Origin: Blumeriella jaapii
Lineage: Eukaryota > Ascomycota > Leotiomycetes > Helotiales > Drepanopezizaceae
NCBI GenBank assembly: GCA_009599575.1
Contig: VWND01000015.1
Coordinates: 372,001 to 436,000, forward strand
DNA: 64,000 nt
Direction of reading: 5' to 3'
Part shown: piece by piece, positions 47,339 to 58,875 of the stretch
How positions within the stretch are numbered: position 1 is the stretch's first letter
How the letters are laid out: every line of letters begins with the position of its first letter
Translations under genes and position numbers: made by a program
The notes under the pieces: generated by a model
What the model saw: only the letters and a program-made list of their open reading frames with translations
Databases searched by the model: none
What the model was told of the DNA's origin: nothing

Positions 47339-48531
47339 AAAGTGCTAGCCGATGGGTGTCGGTCATTTGTCTAAGCCTCGGGCATGGATTTGGACTCTGG
47401 AGATCGAGTTCTGAAAGTCGATGCCCAAACCGTATTCGGGCAAATATGGCAATCTCAGACGAGACTCGAGCCTCATTGGCAGATCCTGGGACCGCAGATC
47501 AGTGTCGCCGAGGGCCAGTGAAACATGCCGTCACATCGCAGAGGAAAGCATGAGCCAGCCACTGATCTCTCGCTCTCGCTGTACTACGATGTATGTGTGT
47601 ATGTATGTAGTATGTACTGTACATACATACTTCTACACTCATTGATCGGCGGTTGAGCTGTGGCGTTGGCGTCAGTATCCGTGCCGCCACGCGCTACTTC
47701 GACTCCGACAACCACGTTTTACAAGAACCACACTCAAAACTCTCTCCTGCGTCTCATTCCACACTTCTTCTTTTCCTCCGACCACAAAGGCCCCTCCCAA
47801 GACACAAGGACTTACCCAATCCAACAGGCTCGGGCAATTTCCGCCCGAGTCCGAGTTGCCAAGTTCCCCGCAAAACTCACAAAATGCTGCTGACTGACTC
47901 GACGAGCCCACCTTTTCCGGTGTCGTCTGGCTCGGTCCGGTACCGCGGCTGTTCTTGATCAACATCGTCGTGGTAGTTCGGCATCGAGTTCGACTTTCCC
48001 TTGCAAAGCCGTACTGCTTTCTGTCTTCACCGCAACTTATGGGCCCCTGCCGCCATCATCATGAACTCGGAAGACCTGCATCGTGGGGCAATTGACCGAG
48101 TCCCGGACCTCAGGCCAGTGTTAAAGGCGTCTCTGTCTGTTTTGAACGGCGTGGCCAGTCCAATACAGTAAAGATGCATTCTTCATTCTTTCAATGCCGA
48201 ATGTTGCTCGTCCGCTGTCATAGTCTTTCTAGCAGCTTGTGATACGTGGAGCGGTCCTCGCTGACTCGAAACCACTTTCTACACGCGCTGCATCCCCACA
48301 GAGATATATGGCAGACACTGCTGGCGGGTTCCACTCACGTTATCCCCTGTCGTTGTTTTCACTCCATCTCGATTCGCTTGTTGGTTTCGATCATGACAGG
48401 TGAAGGTCCGTACCCATGCACTCAGAAGTCTGGGGAATGTACAACAAGAACAGGAGATGGAAGGACTCAGTACATTCCGACATGTATCAATGCTGGGAAC
48501 CTGCTGTGCTGCGTGCTCTCTCGCTGGAACT

Positions 48532-49042
48532 CTAGACTTTAGTCGTATGGGTAGGCGACGATATCGCGATCGTGTAATGCCAATCAACCCATTTCCTCTT
48601 GTCACCAGCGCCATGCTCTTCTTGCATCTCCTTCCTGTATTTGCATGTGTTGGATACATAGGTCGCCATCCCTTCGCAATGTTTTGATGATGCCATTGCC
48701 TGCATTCTAGCCACAGATGCCGCTCTAACAACTCACAAAACGATGCGGATACCCACCCTTGGCCGAACTGCCGCCCAAAGTTGCAACCCTTGCACAGAAG
48801 TTACCAGGAACGTCATGCCATTTTACGGTCGGTCGCATCGACGACTTGCCGTCCGAGTTGCAGTACCAATTGGGACCCATTTCCACAGCGACGCTCCACC
48901 GATGTTCATTTATTCCCGCGCAACCTCCAACTGTGTCGAGGATCCGCCCGAACTTGGGGACGCCGATGGATCCGTTTCCAAAGTCGCCACACTCACGAGA
49001 ACAGAAGCCGTACCCACATCGCAGAGGTTCAGCCGAAGGTCG
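48532..49042 (-). CDS. Candidate cysteine-rich gene or relic (3' exons only)
   Basis: On the minus strand a frame without a visible start is open from 49042 to a stop at 48725. It reads LRCGYGFCSRECGDFGNG, GRILDTVGGCAGINEHRW, MGPNWYCNSDGKSS and KWHDVPGNFCARVATLGG, with seven Cys and a balanced, protein-like composition. A GTGAGT at the HRF codons (about 48735) and a following CAG could splice into a second frame with SSKHCEGMATY, NTCKYRKEMQEEHG and KWVDWHYTIA, ending at 48532. That intron would be only 37 nt, shorter than others here. Other open minus-strand frames lie upstream to about 49600 (for example CELPMPAKTHITRVFGEPTE). Either exons of a secreted-type protein or a decayed one; I name no family. 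Confidence 0.35.
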
Positions 49043-50479
49043 TCAAATCTCTCCTCATAGAAGTATCTATCGCGCAACCCCTCTGATCGACAAGCGGGTT
49101 CCGAGGAAAAGTCTTGTGTCGAGGAATCAGGCCAGGCTAACGTCATTGAAGACTCTTCGATGTACAAAGGGTCGATGCCAAGTATCAAGACGACTGCTTA
49201 TTCTTCTGAGGGGCGCTAGGATCGCGGATGATTTTCCCGCACATGTACTGAGTAGTCATTCTCAGCCCTGTCTCCGAGCGGCGGCGGTGTGGAGGACATG
49301 TCTCTGTGGGCTCGCCGAATACACGAGTGATGTGTGTCTTTGCAGGCATCGGCAATTCACAGCTCGGAACGCCATCTCCACCTTTCTTCCGGATCTCCAC
49401 CAGGCTGAGCTCCACTCTCGAAGTCATGCTTGAGCTCGTCCAATCGTATTGCACATTCCCACTCCTGCGCGAAGCTGGGATTGGAGTCAACGACTCTGCT
49501 GATGCCCCCGAAAATGCCCTCGAAAATGCCCTCGAAAATGCCCTCGCCATTTCCTATCTCTACTCGCAGGAAGAGACCCCATACCGGAAAACCACGGAGT
49601 GGCACCAGGCACGGCCATCTCTTCTACGTCTGGACGCCGTGCCGGCTCGGGTCACCTTCGCGAAGAGGCTCTGCGGTATCAAGGTATTCACGCACCGTGC
49701 CCGGCCTATGGGCTGTCTCTGAAGGTGATGATTTGAGTCCAGGGTACACTGTAGCAAGTAGATTGCATTAAAGACCAGAGGGGTTTGGGAGCGAGTTATG
49801 AAATGTTGTTGGCGAGGTTTGGGCGACTGTAAAGTAGCGATTGCTCACATCGTAACATCTCTCGCGAGGCGTAGTGGGAAGACCGAGCTCGGGATTTCTC
49901 TCGACATCTCTCAGCTGAGGCACTGATTCAGATGTCTAAACATAGCTTCCGTGCCAACCTCTTGACACCATCATGCAGCGTGGTCACTTGTCTCTGGGAA
50001 GCGGTTGCGACAGCGGTTGAAAAGAGAGAACGTCGTCACGTTGCTTGTTGGTGTTCGTGACTCGATCAGAAGGAAAATATTCGAGGGTACGTAAAAGGTT
50101 CAGGCTCAACATTGAGGACGTCCTGGCGGGGTTAGGCCTCCAAGTAATTAGAAGCTGTTTTCCAGGATGGGGAGGTTCACAGAAGAGATGCCACTCTCAT
50201 CATCTACGTACAAATCCTCGGTTGATATTTAAGCTTGAATCCTTCTCGCGGTCTTGCCATCTGTTTGTTGTGACTGGCAACTCGGCTAGCGCTCGGACTG
50301 GGGGGTCCGTTGCAGCCAAGCGAGCTAGCCCGACCTAATCTGTCTTATCGCGAGTATCGTCATTCTCGAGGAAACCGAACAGCCAACTCCCAGCAGCAAA
50401 CTCGACTTCTCTCGCGACAAGATTCCTCGGCGGCCATCTCCGTATTACTGCATAAAGCTTCTTTCTAATCGTTATCAAA
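49043..50479. other. Intergenic region upstream of OSBP gene
   Basis: It contains a perfect 12-bp repeat (three units, about 49507-49545) inside weakly protein-like frames on both strands, possibly upstream exons of the candidate cysteine-rich gene. Nothing else is supportable. The last few hundred bases should be the OSBP promoter and leader. Confidence 0.45.
49507..49545. repeat. 12-bp tandem repeat
   Basis: Three copies of a 12-mer (CCCTCGAAAATG). The unit is a multiple of three, so it would keep any frame open. Confidence 0.75.
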
Positions 50480-52188
50480 ATGGCTTCGGCATCCTCAGGC
50501 GCCCAGTATGAGGCCTCGCTGGCCTCCACCGTCCCCTCGTCCACCTCCGAGTCCTCGACGAACAATGCTCTGGGCGCCGCCGAAAAGTCCCCCGACGATA
50601 CCTCAAAGCTGAAGATGTTCCTGGGTATACTCAGAAAGTAAGCGGCACCAATATCGTCGGGTGGTTGGAGTTCTCTGCTGGCCATGTTCAACGCTTTGTT
50701 CCCGGGCTTGCATGTCACATTCGCTTCTCGATGTTCCAAGATATCGAGAGCGCCAGCGTGCTCTCGTTAAATTCTCCATTTGCACGGTACTAATATGCAT
50801 GCGTACCTTGCAGATTCATCGGTGTGGCAGATATTGCTTCCGTACGGTTCTCGTTGCCAGCCCAACTCCTCGAGCCAACGCCCAATCTGGAGTACTGGAA
50901 CTACCTCGACCAGCCCAACACATTTATAGCCATTGGTGGCTCCGACGATGCCTTTGATAGGATGCTGGAGGTCCTTCGGTTCTGGTTTACAAAGGACTTA
51001 AAGTACGTGAAGGGAAAGCCATGCAAGCCCTATAATTCGACCTTGGGGGAATTCTTCCGGGTAGGTCGGACACGTCACGGACATGGGCGCCGATGCTGAT
51101 GACTGGGTAGTGCAACTGGGAAGTTCAGGACAGTGTGCCTGCTATCACAGCGAGCAAGAAGCAGGCGGCAGGCGGAAGTTCCACGAAGTCGAAAAAGACG
51201 CCATCCGCATCGAGAAACTCGTCGCCACCTGCAGAGACTAAGGTGATGGACAGAAATGGCCCCGTAGTAAAGGTCTCATACCTCACAGAGCAGACCTCTC
51301 ATCATCCGCCAGTATCGGCTTTCTACGTAGACTGTCCGGAGAAAGGGCTTACAGCCCGAGGCTTCGACCAGATCTCCGCCAAGTTTACCGGGACCAGTAT
51401 ACGAGTGACGCCTGGCGAGCACAACCTGGGAATCTTCATAACGCTCTCGAAACGAAACAATGAGGAATACCAACTCACACACCCAGCTGCTCACTTGGGA
51501 GGGCTGCTACGCGGTACCCTGAGCGTCACAGTCGGCGATCAATGTTACATTACCTGTCCACAAACCAAAATCAAGACCATTCTGCATTACATGGAAGAAG
51601 GTTGGCTAGGTAAGACACAAAACAAAGTCGAGGGACTGGTGTTCCGCTACGACCCGGAGAACGACAACAAGAACACGTTAAAGAGCGTACCGGATAAAGA
51701 TGTCCTCGCCCGGATATCAGGCAACTGGAAGGAAAAGCTATACTACTCCTTAGGGCCCAAAGGCGTAAGTACCTCTCCTTTCTGGTAGCGCCTTAAGCGA
51801 GTATTTCCTTGAGCTGTTGTTAACAATGGTACAGGGTAACTCGACCCTCCTTGTAGACCTCACGCCTCTCAGCGTAGCCCCCAAGCTCCTCCCGCCCCCA
51901 ACCGCCCAACTCTCCAACGAATCCCTGCGCTTCTGGTCCGGTGTTACTGAAGCCATCACTTCGCGGCAATACTCGCGCGCCACGGCGCTCAAGACGGAAA
52001 TCGAGGAGCGGCAAAGAGCCAAGGCCAAAGAGCGTGAGGAGGCCGGTGCGGAATGGCGCCCTCGGTTCTTTGTGGGCGCTACGACGCCCCTAGGCAGACC
52101 GGAGTTGACGGAGGATGGCAAGGAGGCGTTGAGGAGGCTGCAGGAGGACAAGTGGGAGTTGAGCGAGAGTAAAGTCACGGGTGCATAG
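50480..52188 (+). CDS. Oxysterol-binding protein homologue (Osh6/7-like)
   Basis: Four exons, 50480-50637, 50814-51060, 51111-51764 and 51835-52188, with introns of 176, 50 and 70 nt, give 470 residues. After a Ser-rich N terminus the lipid-binding ORD begins KFIGVADIASVRFSLPAQLLEP and contains PNLEYWNYLDQP, KPYNSTLGEFFR and the family signature EQTSHHPPVSAF, then GNWKEKLYYSL and the C-terminal STLLVDLTPL and RPRFFVGA segments. There is no PH, ankyrin or FFAT domain, so it is a short cytosolic OSBP. Such proteins move sterol, phosphatidylserine or PI4P between membranes at contact sites. The N-terminal LPAQLLEP...YWNYLDQP stretch looks most like Osh6/Osh7, which exchange phosphatidylserine and PI4P; ligand choice is inferred. 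A basic Ser/Thr/Lys insert (about 145-170) separates the first two ORD parts. All joins keep frame. Confidence 0.93.
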
Positions 52189-53178
52189 TCCGGGATTGGA
52201 GTCAGTGTGGTGTGGTGTGGTGGAGCGAGCGAGAGCGAGCGAGAGCGAGTATATAGCGGAAGATGTGAAGGTGGTATGTGCACGCAACCTTTCCATTGAG
52301 CGAAACAAGCGGACGAGCAGATGGCTATAAATGGTACGGGATGGTAGCTTGGTTTGGGGGGCTTTTCGACACGCATTCGTGGGAGAATTGGGTGTTGGTG
52401 TTGGGGCTGGGGTTGGGGGGTTGGATAGCATGGACAGCGCGTGACGGATGTTGCACTGCACTGCACTGCACTCGTTTCGCTTCGTCTCCTTTCGTTTTCC
52501 CTTTCTGCGATCGACGGCGTTGCAAGAGGGTTGCATTGCTTGCCTTGCCTTGCTTTGGGGTGGCCTTACGTTTGGTTGGTTTTGTTTGTCGCTGCGCTGA
52601 GCAGATGAGAGAGAGAGTGAGAAGAGAGAAGAGAAGAGAAGAGAGACTGTGCTTATATACGTGGTAGGGCTAGACTGGGAGAGCTGAGAGTGGGAGCGAT
52701 AGGGAAGAGAGGGCGTACATAAAGAAAGACATGCACACGTTGCGCAGCAGTACTGTAGATGTGTAGTGGAAACAAGCTTCGTTGTATCTTCTACGCGTAC
52801 ATGACATGGTGAGGAACCTTACTTTACCTTACCCTCCCTACCCAACCTTATCCTAGGTAATAAGTACCTACCTGGGTTGGTATGTTCGGAGCGAGCTTTC
52901 AGGCCCATGTTGATTCAGCTCAGAATGAGTGAGTGTCGTTAGGTACCAATGCCATGGTCGATAGAATGTCAATCAAGTTATGATGTAAAACCAATCGAGA
53001 AATTGGCTTTCAAGCTTAACGAGCAAAGGGCCATCTCTTCTATAGCGATCGTACAGTGTTAGTAGTTTTGAGTTTAGTAGGGGTGCCGCCAAAGGGGCTC
53101 ACGTTGGTGGTTCCGAACGTAGCGAGACCAACGATTTTTGTCAAGTCATTCTCCCTGCAGTGACCTTGACACAAAGCT
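52189..53178. other. Convergent intergenic region
   Basis: No gene. The OSBP gene runs into it from the left and the transporter gene from the right, so it should contain both 3' ends. A TGTGG repeat (52205-52221), GAGCGA repeats (52222-52250) and GAGA tracts (about 52608-52645) are present. Confidence 0.55.
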
Positions 53179-54703
53179 CTATATCTTCTTCAGCTTCCAG
53201 CCACACTGTACCCATCGATCAGCGAGGTAGCCAACGGCACCCGCAGCCATAGTCACACCGCAGAAGATCTGCAGGTGGTGGAAACGTCCATTGTCGTTTT
53301 CGACCAGCGCACCACCGATCGGGCTGCCCGTCAACCCAGCCACAGACACGCACAGGAAGAACGTGCCTGTGCGAGTGCCTATCTCGCGGATCGGGGATAT
53401 CTGAGCGATCAGCGCTGGGCCCATGGACACAAACGCGCCCGACGAGAAGCCGTAGAGCACGCAGAAGATGATGATGGGGATGTTGCCCGAGGACGGGAGC
53501 CAGAGCCCGAGGACGGTGATGGCCGAGAAGGCGGTGGTGATGATCATGACGTTGAAGCGGCCGACGCGGTCTGCGAGTATGCCGGGAAGGATACGGCCAA
53601 AGATACTCGAGCATCATTAGTGGGAGTAGTCACTTGGAGGGCTCGCGTCTTTGCTTACGAGGCGGCGTTGAGAATCGGAATGAGGTAGATTGACAGACCG
53701 ATCGACATTCCGTGACTCTGCGCCCCAGACGTGTATGTTAGTGGGGTCTCGTGGGGTGAGAAGATGCAACGACATACTGGAGAATGATGAAGTTGAATGG
53801 CAAGAATGTCCCAAAGAAGAACAGGAACGAGGCCAAGCATAGCAGGGCGAAAGCCGGTTCTTTCAAAGGTCGAACGAAGCTCATCATGTCGAGCTTCTTC
53901 GGCTGGGATGGCAAACGAGACTTGACCGTAAAATTGGCAATGATGAGCATGCCCAGCATCATGAAGGCGACGGCTCTCATGGTCCAAGGAAAGCCAACTT
54001 GGGGGATGAGCTTGGAGACCATGATTGGGAGGATAACTCCACCCAAGGATGAGCCGGAGGCCATGGTCCCAAAGGCGGTAGCACGATTCTTGAAGAACCA
54101 CGTTCCCACCGAGCTCATGGCCGCGTAAAAGAGAGCGCTCGCACCGAGCGCACTGCAGATACCTTGAGCGAGGATGAATTGGTAGTACTTGCTTGACAGC
54201 GAAGTCATCATCAGACCGAAGATGTGAAAGACGGTGCCGCCAACCAGCAGCCACCTCGGCCCAAAGTTGTCAAACACTTTCCCGAACACAGGGCCTCCCA
54301 CAAACATCATAAACACCTCCAGCGACGGGATCCAAGAAACGGCACTGGACGAGTATGTCGTGAGCAGGTTCTGCTGGTAGTACTCCTGGAAAACTCCAAT
54401 GCAGTTGATCCATCCGAAGCTGCAGAACAGGCACAGCCAGCCCCCGAGCACAACCAGGCACGCCTCCCATCCTCCATCGGGAAAGTCTGCGGGATGGACA
54501 CCACCCGGTGCCGGTGCCGGTACCGGTGCAGGCTTCGGTATGTTTCCGGTCTTCTCTAGGTCCGCCTCGGCCTCTGCGGCCGATTCGGGGAAGATGTTGG
54601 CTTCGGTCGTCTGGTTCTGGCTCTGGCTGTGGCTCTGGCTCTGGCTCCCTGTAGCGCTCGGTACAAAGGAAGCTCTCCTCATCGATGCGCCAGATACCGG
54701 CAT
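53179..54703 (-). CDS. MFS transporter, monocarboxylate-porter type
   Basis: Three exons, 54703-53778, 53715-53659 and 53605-53179, with introns of 62 and 53 nt, give 469 residues. After a cytosolic Gln/Ser-rich and Pro/Ala-rich N terminus (about 85 residues), [20 protein letters not shown] is the signature opening of the fungal monocarboxylate-transporter (MCT/Mch) family. About twelve membrane segments follow, with [15 protein letters not shown] in the loop after the second and [18 protein letters not shown] in the second half. The family moves carboxylates or related small molecules over the plasma or vacuolar membrane; the substrate is not deducible. At the first intron the acceptor nearest the branch site would break the frame; I use the AG two bases further on, giving [15 protein letters not shown]. 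That join is less certain than the others. Confidence 0.88.
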
Positions 54704-55783
54704 GTTGAAAGCGATGTGGTCGAACTTGAACCGCTTATCGACACCAATGCCGGAGGTTGGGGGTTTCTTTGTGAAATGTTTGCTGATGGGGTTGTCGTCT
54801 CACGGCTTTAGGTGACATGCAACAGAGGGCACAGCAAGGCTAGTGGGAAGATATCGTAAACAAGCGAGATCCGGCAGAACGGAACAAACAAAAGAAACAA
54901 GGATTTTCTCTACGTACCCAGCCATCCTCGTGGTCAGAAGCTTGTAATACATACTTGTATTCATTGCAAAGACATAGGGATAGGGACAATCAGGTCCGCG
55001 CACCTCACATTCCGCGGATTTCGCGGTTTCGCGGTTCGGCCTTTGGAGAGGAAAGAGCGAGAGATTCGGGGATTTGGGTGAATACTGTGCTGTAACTAAA
55101 CGCTTGTTTATGGAAGAGCGCATCCAGCCAATCATCGCGTTTTGCGGAGCCCGAACCGAGACATGGCTTAGCAAGCCATAAAGTGCAAGCCATAAAGTGG
55201 CTCCCCATGGACATGACTCTCCTGTTGCTTTGACACTCAACATTTACCAAATCTTTGCGTCTGCTAACTACTCCCAGCAAACAGATCTACCATTCGCAGC
55301 ATGGACCGATCTTTTCGATTTTTTTCTCCTCTACCAGAGTGCCGCATCAGTGCCACACCCAGTTCGTACCCCTCCCCAACCCATCCCGAACTTGGAAATC
55401 GCTTGAAAAAACCAAAGAAAAAGACTACGCACGGATTAGTGCGAAATGTATGCTTATGCGTTCCACGCATTTGCTTAATTATTGCCATTGATTTTGTTTT
55501 CGTTGCATTTCGACGTGTTCCAACAGCCGGTTGTGCTATCCAGGCGTAAAGCTTACTAGGTTTCTATCTCTGCAATCACACTGCCCGAAGAGAGTCCGAA
55601 GTTCAAGAGCAGCAGGAGATTGTTGCTTGAGCATCATTTTTAAGCGAAAAGTAACTGCTGCTGTAATTTGACGATTCATCAGGCTGAGAAGGTAGCCTCT
55701 CGAACGCGTGTTTCTTGTTCTGTCTGGACCGTAAGCGAAATTCTGTTCCATGCACTCCCTTCTTTTCCATCTGTGTGGATGTG
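54704..55783. other. Intergenic region
   Basis: No gene found. It holds the transporter promoter on the left and the kinase 3' region on the right. Confidence 0.5.
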
Positions 55784-57820
55784 CTAGAACTTGAATCGAA
55801 CTTTAGGTGCAACGGGCGGTAATGCAATGGGAGCGGTAGGCTGTGACCTCGTCGGGTTGTACGCCATGAACGGATACTCCGCCATCGGCATGGGCTTCCT
55901 CCCGCCACCTTCAGGGAACAACAGCGGCAGGTCAATCTCAGGAATGTTGTACTCTACTCCGCGGGCATCCCAATTAGCACCCTTTAGTGGGTCATCTATT
56001 ATTCCGTTGTGTGGTTCCGGCTTTGGAAATGTACTTGACGACGGGTCCATGGGGAAGCCTGGGAGAAGTTCGTTTTCCATTGCTGTGTGCAGTGCGTCTG
56101 GGACATCGGGGGCGTGTGCCGTGGCTGTGTCGAAGAGGTCGACCATTCTCTACCATAGGTGTCAGTTACTCGTAAGCCACCGAATCTTCTCCTTGAGAAC
56201 TCTGGAGTCTTTCACTACCAAGAGAGAGGTATCACTAACCTGACACTCTGCCACTAGATATTCTGGTGTTGCTCGCCTGCTCGGATCTTCTGCTAGACAG
56301 TAGCACAGCGTATCGATGAATTTTTTGCTGTAAGGCAGGTTGACCGGGTCCAGGATCTCCTTCCAATCTCCAATGACAGTGATCGGCTCCCCGTTTACAT
56401 CACGAATGAACCACCTGGAGATGCACGGCGGCCCTGTTGCGGGACGAAGCAGCTCATGCATGACAGCGCCGATATTCCACATGTTGGTCGCGACCCCAAT
56501 TCTCCGCGCGTAGCCCCGATCTGCGTATTTCTGCTCCGGGGGCATGTTTCCCATTGTAGCTCTCCACTGCGAGGTCTCGATCCATTCATTGCCCCGTCTG
56601 GTACCGGACTCGATGTCCGGCGGGTTGCCAGGAGGTTGGGGGAGAGACAGACCGAAGTCAGAGATTTTGAATGAGGGAAGATGCCGATGTTCCTTCGAGT
56701 CTCCGTCTCCGATCAGTAAATTCCCTGGCTTGATATCGAAATGGACTATTGGGTCTAACTCTATCAGCCTCGAACTTGGGAGAAAAGGATAAAAATATAC
56801 TGACTCCAAGCGCTAGCGGTGATTCCTGGAGTTTCAGAGCCGTTTTTGAGCACTAAACATGCCTTTGCGAGACAAAGAAATATCCGCCACAAGTGCTCTT
56901 CCGGTACAACAGCAGCACGCCTGAACAGTGATCTGGAGTAGTCCTCCATGTCTCCGTTGCGGCAGTATTCTAGATAGATACGTGCCACGTTCCTGCCACG
57001 CGGGTCGAGAACACCGTTCTGATCGAAAGGGAGCGGGTCAAGCCTATTATCTGCGCCTGTGCCACCCTCTCTGCCATGGAAACATTGTCAGCTCGAGACT
57101 TTTTTTCACCATAATCCTAAACATTACATTTAATAGAACTTACTCGTAATATCCTTTATATATCCTGACGACATGGTTGGTGAAAGTCTTAGCACATTGC
57201 TTCAAGAAATACGATTCCCATCTCAACGCTCGCCGATGGATGGGCCCGGCACTCTGCTTGACAACCATATGCGTAGGCATTTTAGGGTTTTTCCCAATAT
57301 ATTCGAAAAGTGCAACAATGCCATAAGCTCCAGCTCCAAGCAATCTGCGCGGTCTCCATTCGTTCGGAATATCAGGCCAGGCTGTCGACCGTTTCAACCA
57401 TTCAACTTGATTTCTGTAGTCCATTCTATCCTGAAACGCAAGGTTTGGAAAAAGGGGTGGGCCTACATAAGCCGGGACAACAACTCGAGGTTTTGACGAG
57501 GCTACTTGAGGAGCCGGAGCGACTGGGGCGTTTGGAGCGTTTGGAGCGATTGGAGCATTTGGAGCATTTGGAGCATTCAGAGCTGGGAGAGCTGGTGGAG
57601 CCGTTAATCTTGCCCGGATTTCCGCAGGCGTAGCCATGTTTTGCGCCATTGAAGGAGCTGACCGAATCACGAAGACCCCAACTATGATGCAGACGCCCGT
57701 AAAGATCGTGTAAGGGTTGAAAAGCAGGCTCTTCAAAAGTTCTATGAACCATGTTTGCAAATCCGCAAGCAACGATTGAAAGTAAATCTTAATTTCGTAC
57801 CAGTAGTAGTCGCACTGCAT
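55784..57820 (-). CDS. Membrane-anchored protein kinase
   Basis: Four exons, 57820-57144, 57070-56805, 56760-56240 and 56149-55784, with introns of 73, 44 and 90 nt, give 609 residues. A single hydrophobic segment (about 36-53, TIFTGVCIIVGVFVIRS) and then an Ala-Pro-Asn repeat linker (about 80-104) precede the kinase domain. The glycine loop is LLGAGAYGIVAL (about 160-171), the ATP lysine is in MVVK (K188), the catalytic loop is HFDIKPGN (D323, K325, N328), the metal motif is SDFGLSL, and PPEQ replaces APE. All catalytic residues are present, so activity is likely, although HFD replaces HRD as in several fungal-specific kinases. A Pro-rich tail of about 115 residues follows. I do not know the substrate. 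The donor before the catalytic loop (GTCAGT) is weaker but is the one that keeps frame. The segment suggests anchoring with the kinase domain on one side of a membrane. Confidence 0.82.
57524..57590. repeat. 9-bp coding repeat (Ala-Pro-Asn)
   Basis: Tandem GGAGCNTTT-type units, on the minus strand coding for Ala-Pro-Asn, form the linker of the kinase gene. Unit length is a multiple of three, so copy number can change without breaking the frame. Confidence 0.75.
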
Positions 57821-58524
57821 TGTGACGTTGGACGATCTCAGGATAATACAGACGTCCGTGCAAAAGAGAATAATGTAATGTCAATCTTGGTTTGAGGGAA
57901 AAAGAGCAGGAAGGGAGCCCCTATTCTTGATCGAACTTCAAGAGCTGGTGTGATGTAAGTAATAGGGCTTCCTTTGTTGGAATGGCTACTAAAATGCGGC
58001 TGTTGCAACTGCATCCGTCGAATGCCTTTGTGATGGGTGATGCAACCTATATTTACAACAAAGATCTGTCAACAAGAACCTTCTTGTGAATGTTCTGCCA
58101 GCATTGTTGGTTAACAAAAAGAAAAAAGAAATTCAACCAAGCAGTATAACAGGTCGACCAAATTGAGTAGCAAAAGACAAGAGAAAAAATCAAGAATATC
58201 CGTGCTTGTAACATAGATCAATTCCCCACGTATGATACAAGAAGCCTATGAACACACCAATTTGCGCGACTCTGGCTGAAACCGAGTCTCTCGCATGCAA
58301 ACCTCCACGACCTCGGGTAGAAACCGGAATACAACTTTTCTTGGTTGAGATCTTTTCATGACCGGAAAATAAGTACTCGAAAGGATACAAGGAAACTTTC
58401 GCGTTGAGCAAATCTGCGGAACCGCATGAAAAAAAACTCCCTATCGTCTCCTCAGATTCACAAAGTATGACATGTAAAGAATCCAAATCAAAAGCCACCT
58501 CATCCAGCGAGATGGTAACCGGTT
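57821..58524. other. Intergenic region
   Basis: Nothing supportable. A minus-strand 102-codon frame (58190-58498) has no recognisable feature. It should contain the kinase promoter. Confidence 0.5.
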
Positions 58525-58875
58525 TTATGTGCAGGCACTGTCCTTCCAGTGCACTTCCTGTACAGATACTCGGCCCTGCCTCTTGTCTTCCCGGCCTTTG
58601 CGCCAGTCCATCCTGCTCAGTCCCACTCTGCTCTTCGGCCTGTTGGACTTAGTCCCTTTGACGGCAACGGGTTCTGTCGTCGCTTCGCTAACGCCGCTGC
58701 TTCCTGTGTCGTGCTTCGTCGAGTACGGCGATGTGGATGCGTAGATGTATTCGCCGTCAACGTACTGAGCGTCAGAGGCAAATGTGCTGCGACGGCTGCG
58801 CCCGCGGGTGTAGCGTTGCTCGAGGCGGAAGAGCTCGAGCTTGGATTGAATGAGCTCGAGGATGCTTAACCGCAT
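58525..58875 (-). CDS. Small conserved hypothetical protein
   Basis: A single open frame of 116 residues from the ATG at 58875, which begins MRLSILELIQSKLELFRLEQRYTRG. That charged helical start followed by RSRRSTFASDAQYVDGEYIY is a pattern I have seen in unnamed proteins of many Pezizomycotina; this rests on memory of the pattern, not on a search. An in-frame ATG 33 nt upstream would add a Pro/Ser-rich extension (MRPSSPPPSET). The rest is hydrophilic and basic (KGTKSNRPKSRVG, DWRKGREDKRQG). No signal, membrane or catalytic motif. Function unknown. Confidence 0.6.
   Translation of the reverse strand: MRLSILELIQSKLELFRLEQRYTRGRSRRSTFASDAQYVDGEYIYASTSPYSTKHDTGSSGVSEATTEPVAVKGTKSNRPKSRVGLSRMDWRKGREDKRQGRVSVQEVHWKDSACT

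Larger units (their letters stand above)
44670..48531. other. Long gene-poor region upstream of the CP2 gene
   Basis: The first kilobase is pyrimidine-rich on the + strand, with TTTGCTTCTTT-like units (44940-45050) and a CT microsatellite (45217-45262), and probably forms a long CP2 promoter or leader. A minisatellite lies at 45669-45741. Beyond that only weak frames occur: a short one starting MVARAFHRTLSVSRR (45993-46133) has a presequence-like look, and a minus-strand 178-codon frame is listed separately. Confidence 0.45.

Noticed and set aside
48759..49433. 224-codon + strand frame
   Set aside because: Pro/Arg/Ser-rich throughout, with no motif; the minus strand at the same place has better balanced, Cys-containing segments.
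53716..53777. Possible third single-base deletion at the first intron of the MFS transporter
   Set aside because: Using the AG two bases downstream of the first candidate acceptor restores the frame without assuming a missing base.
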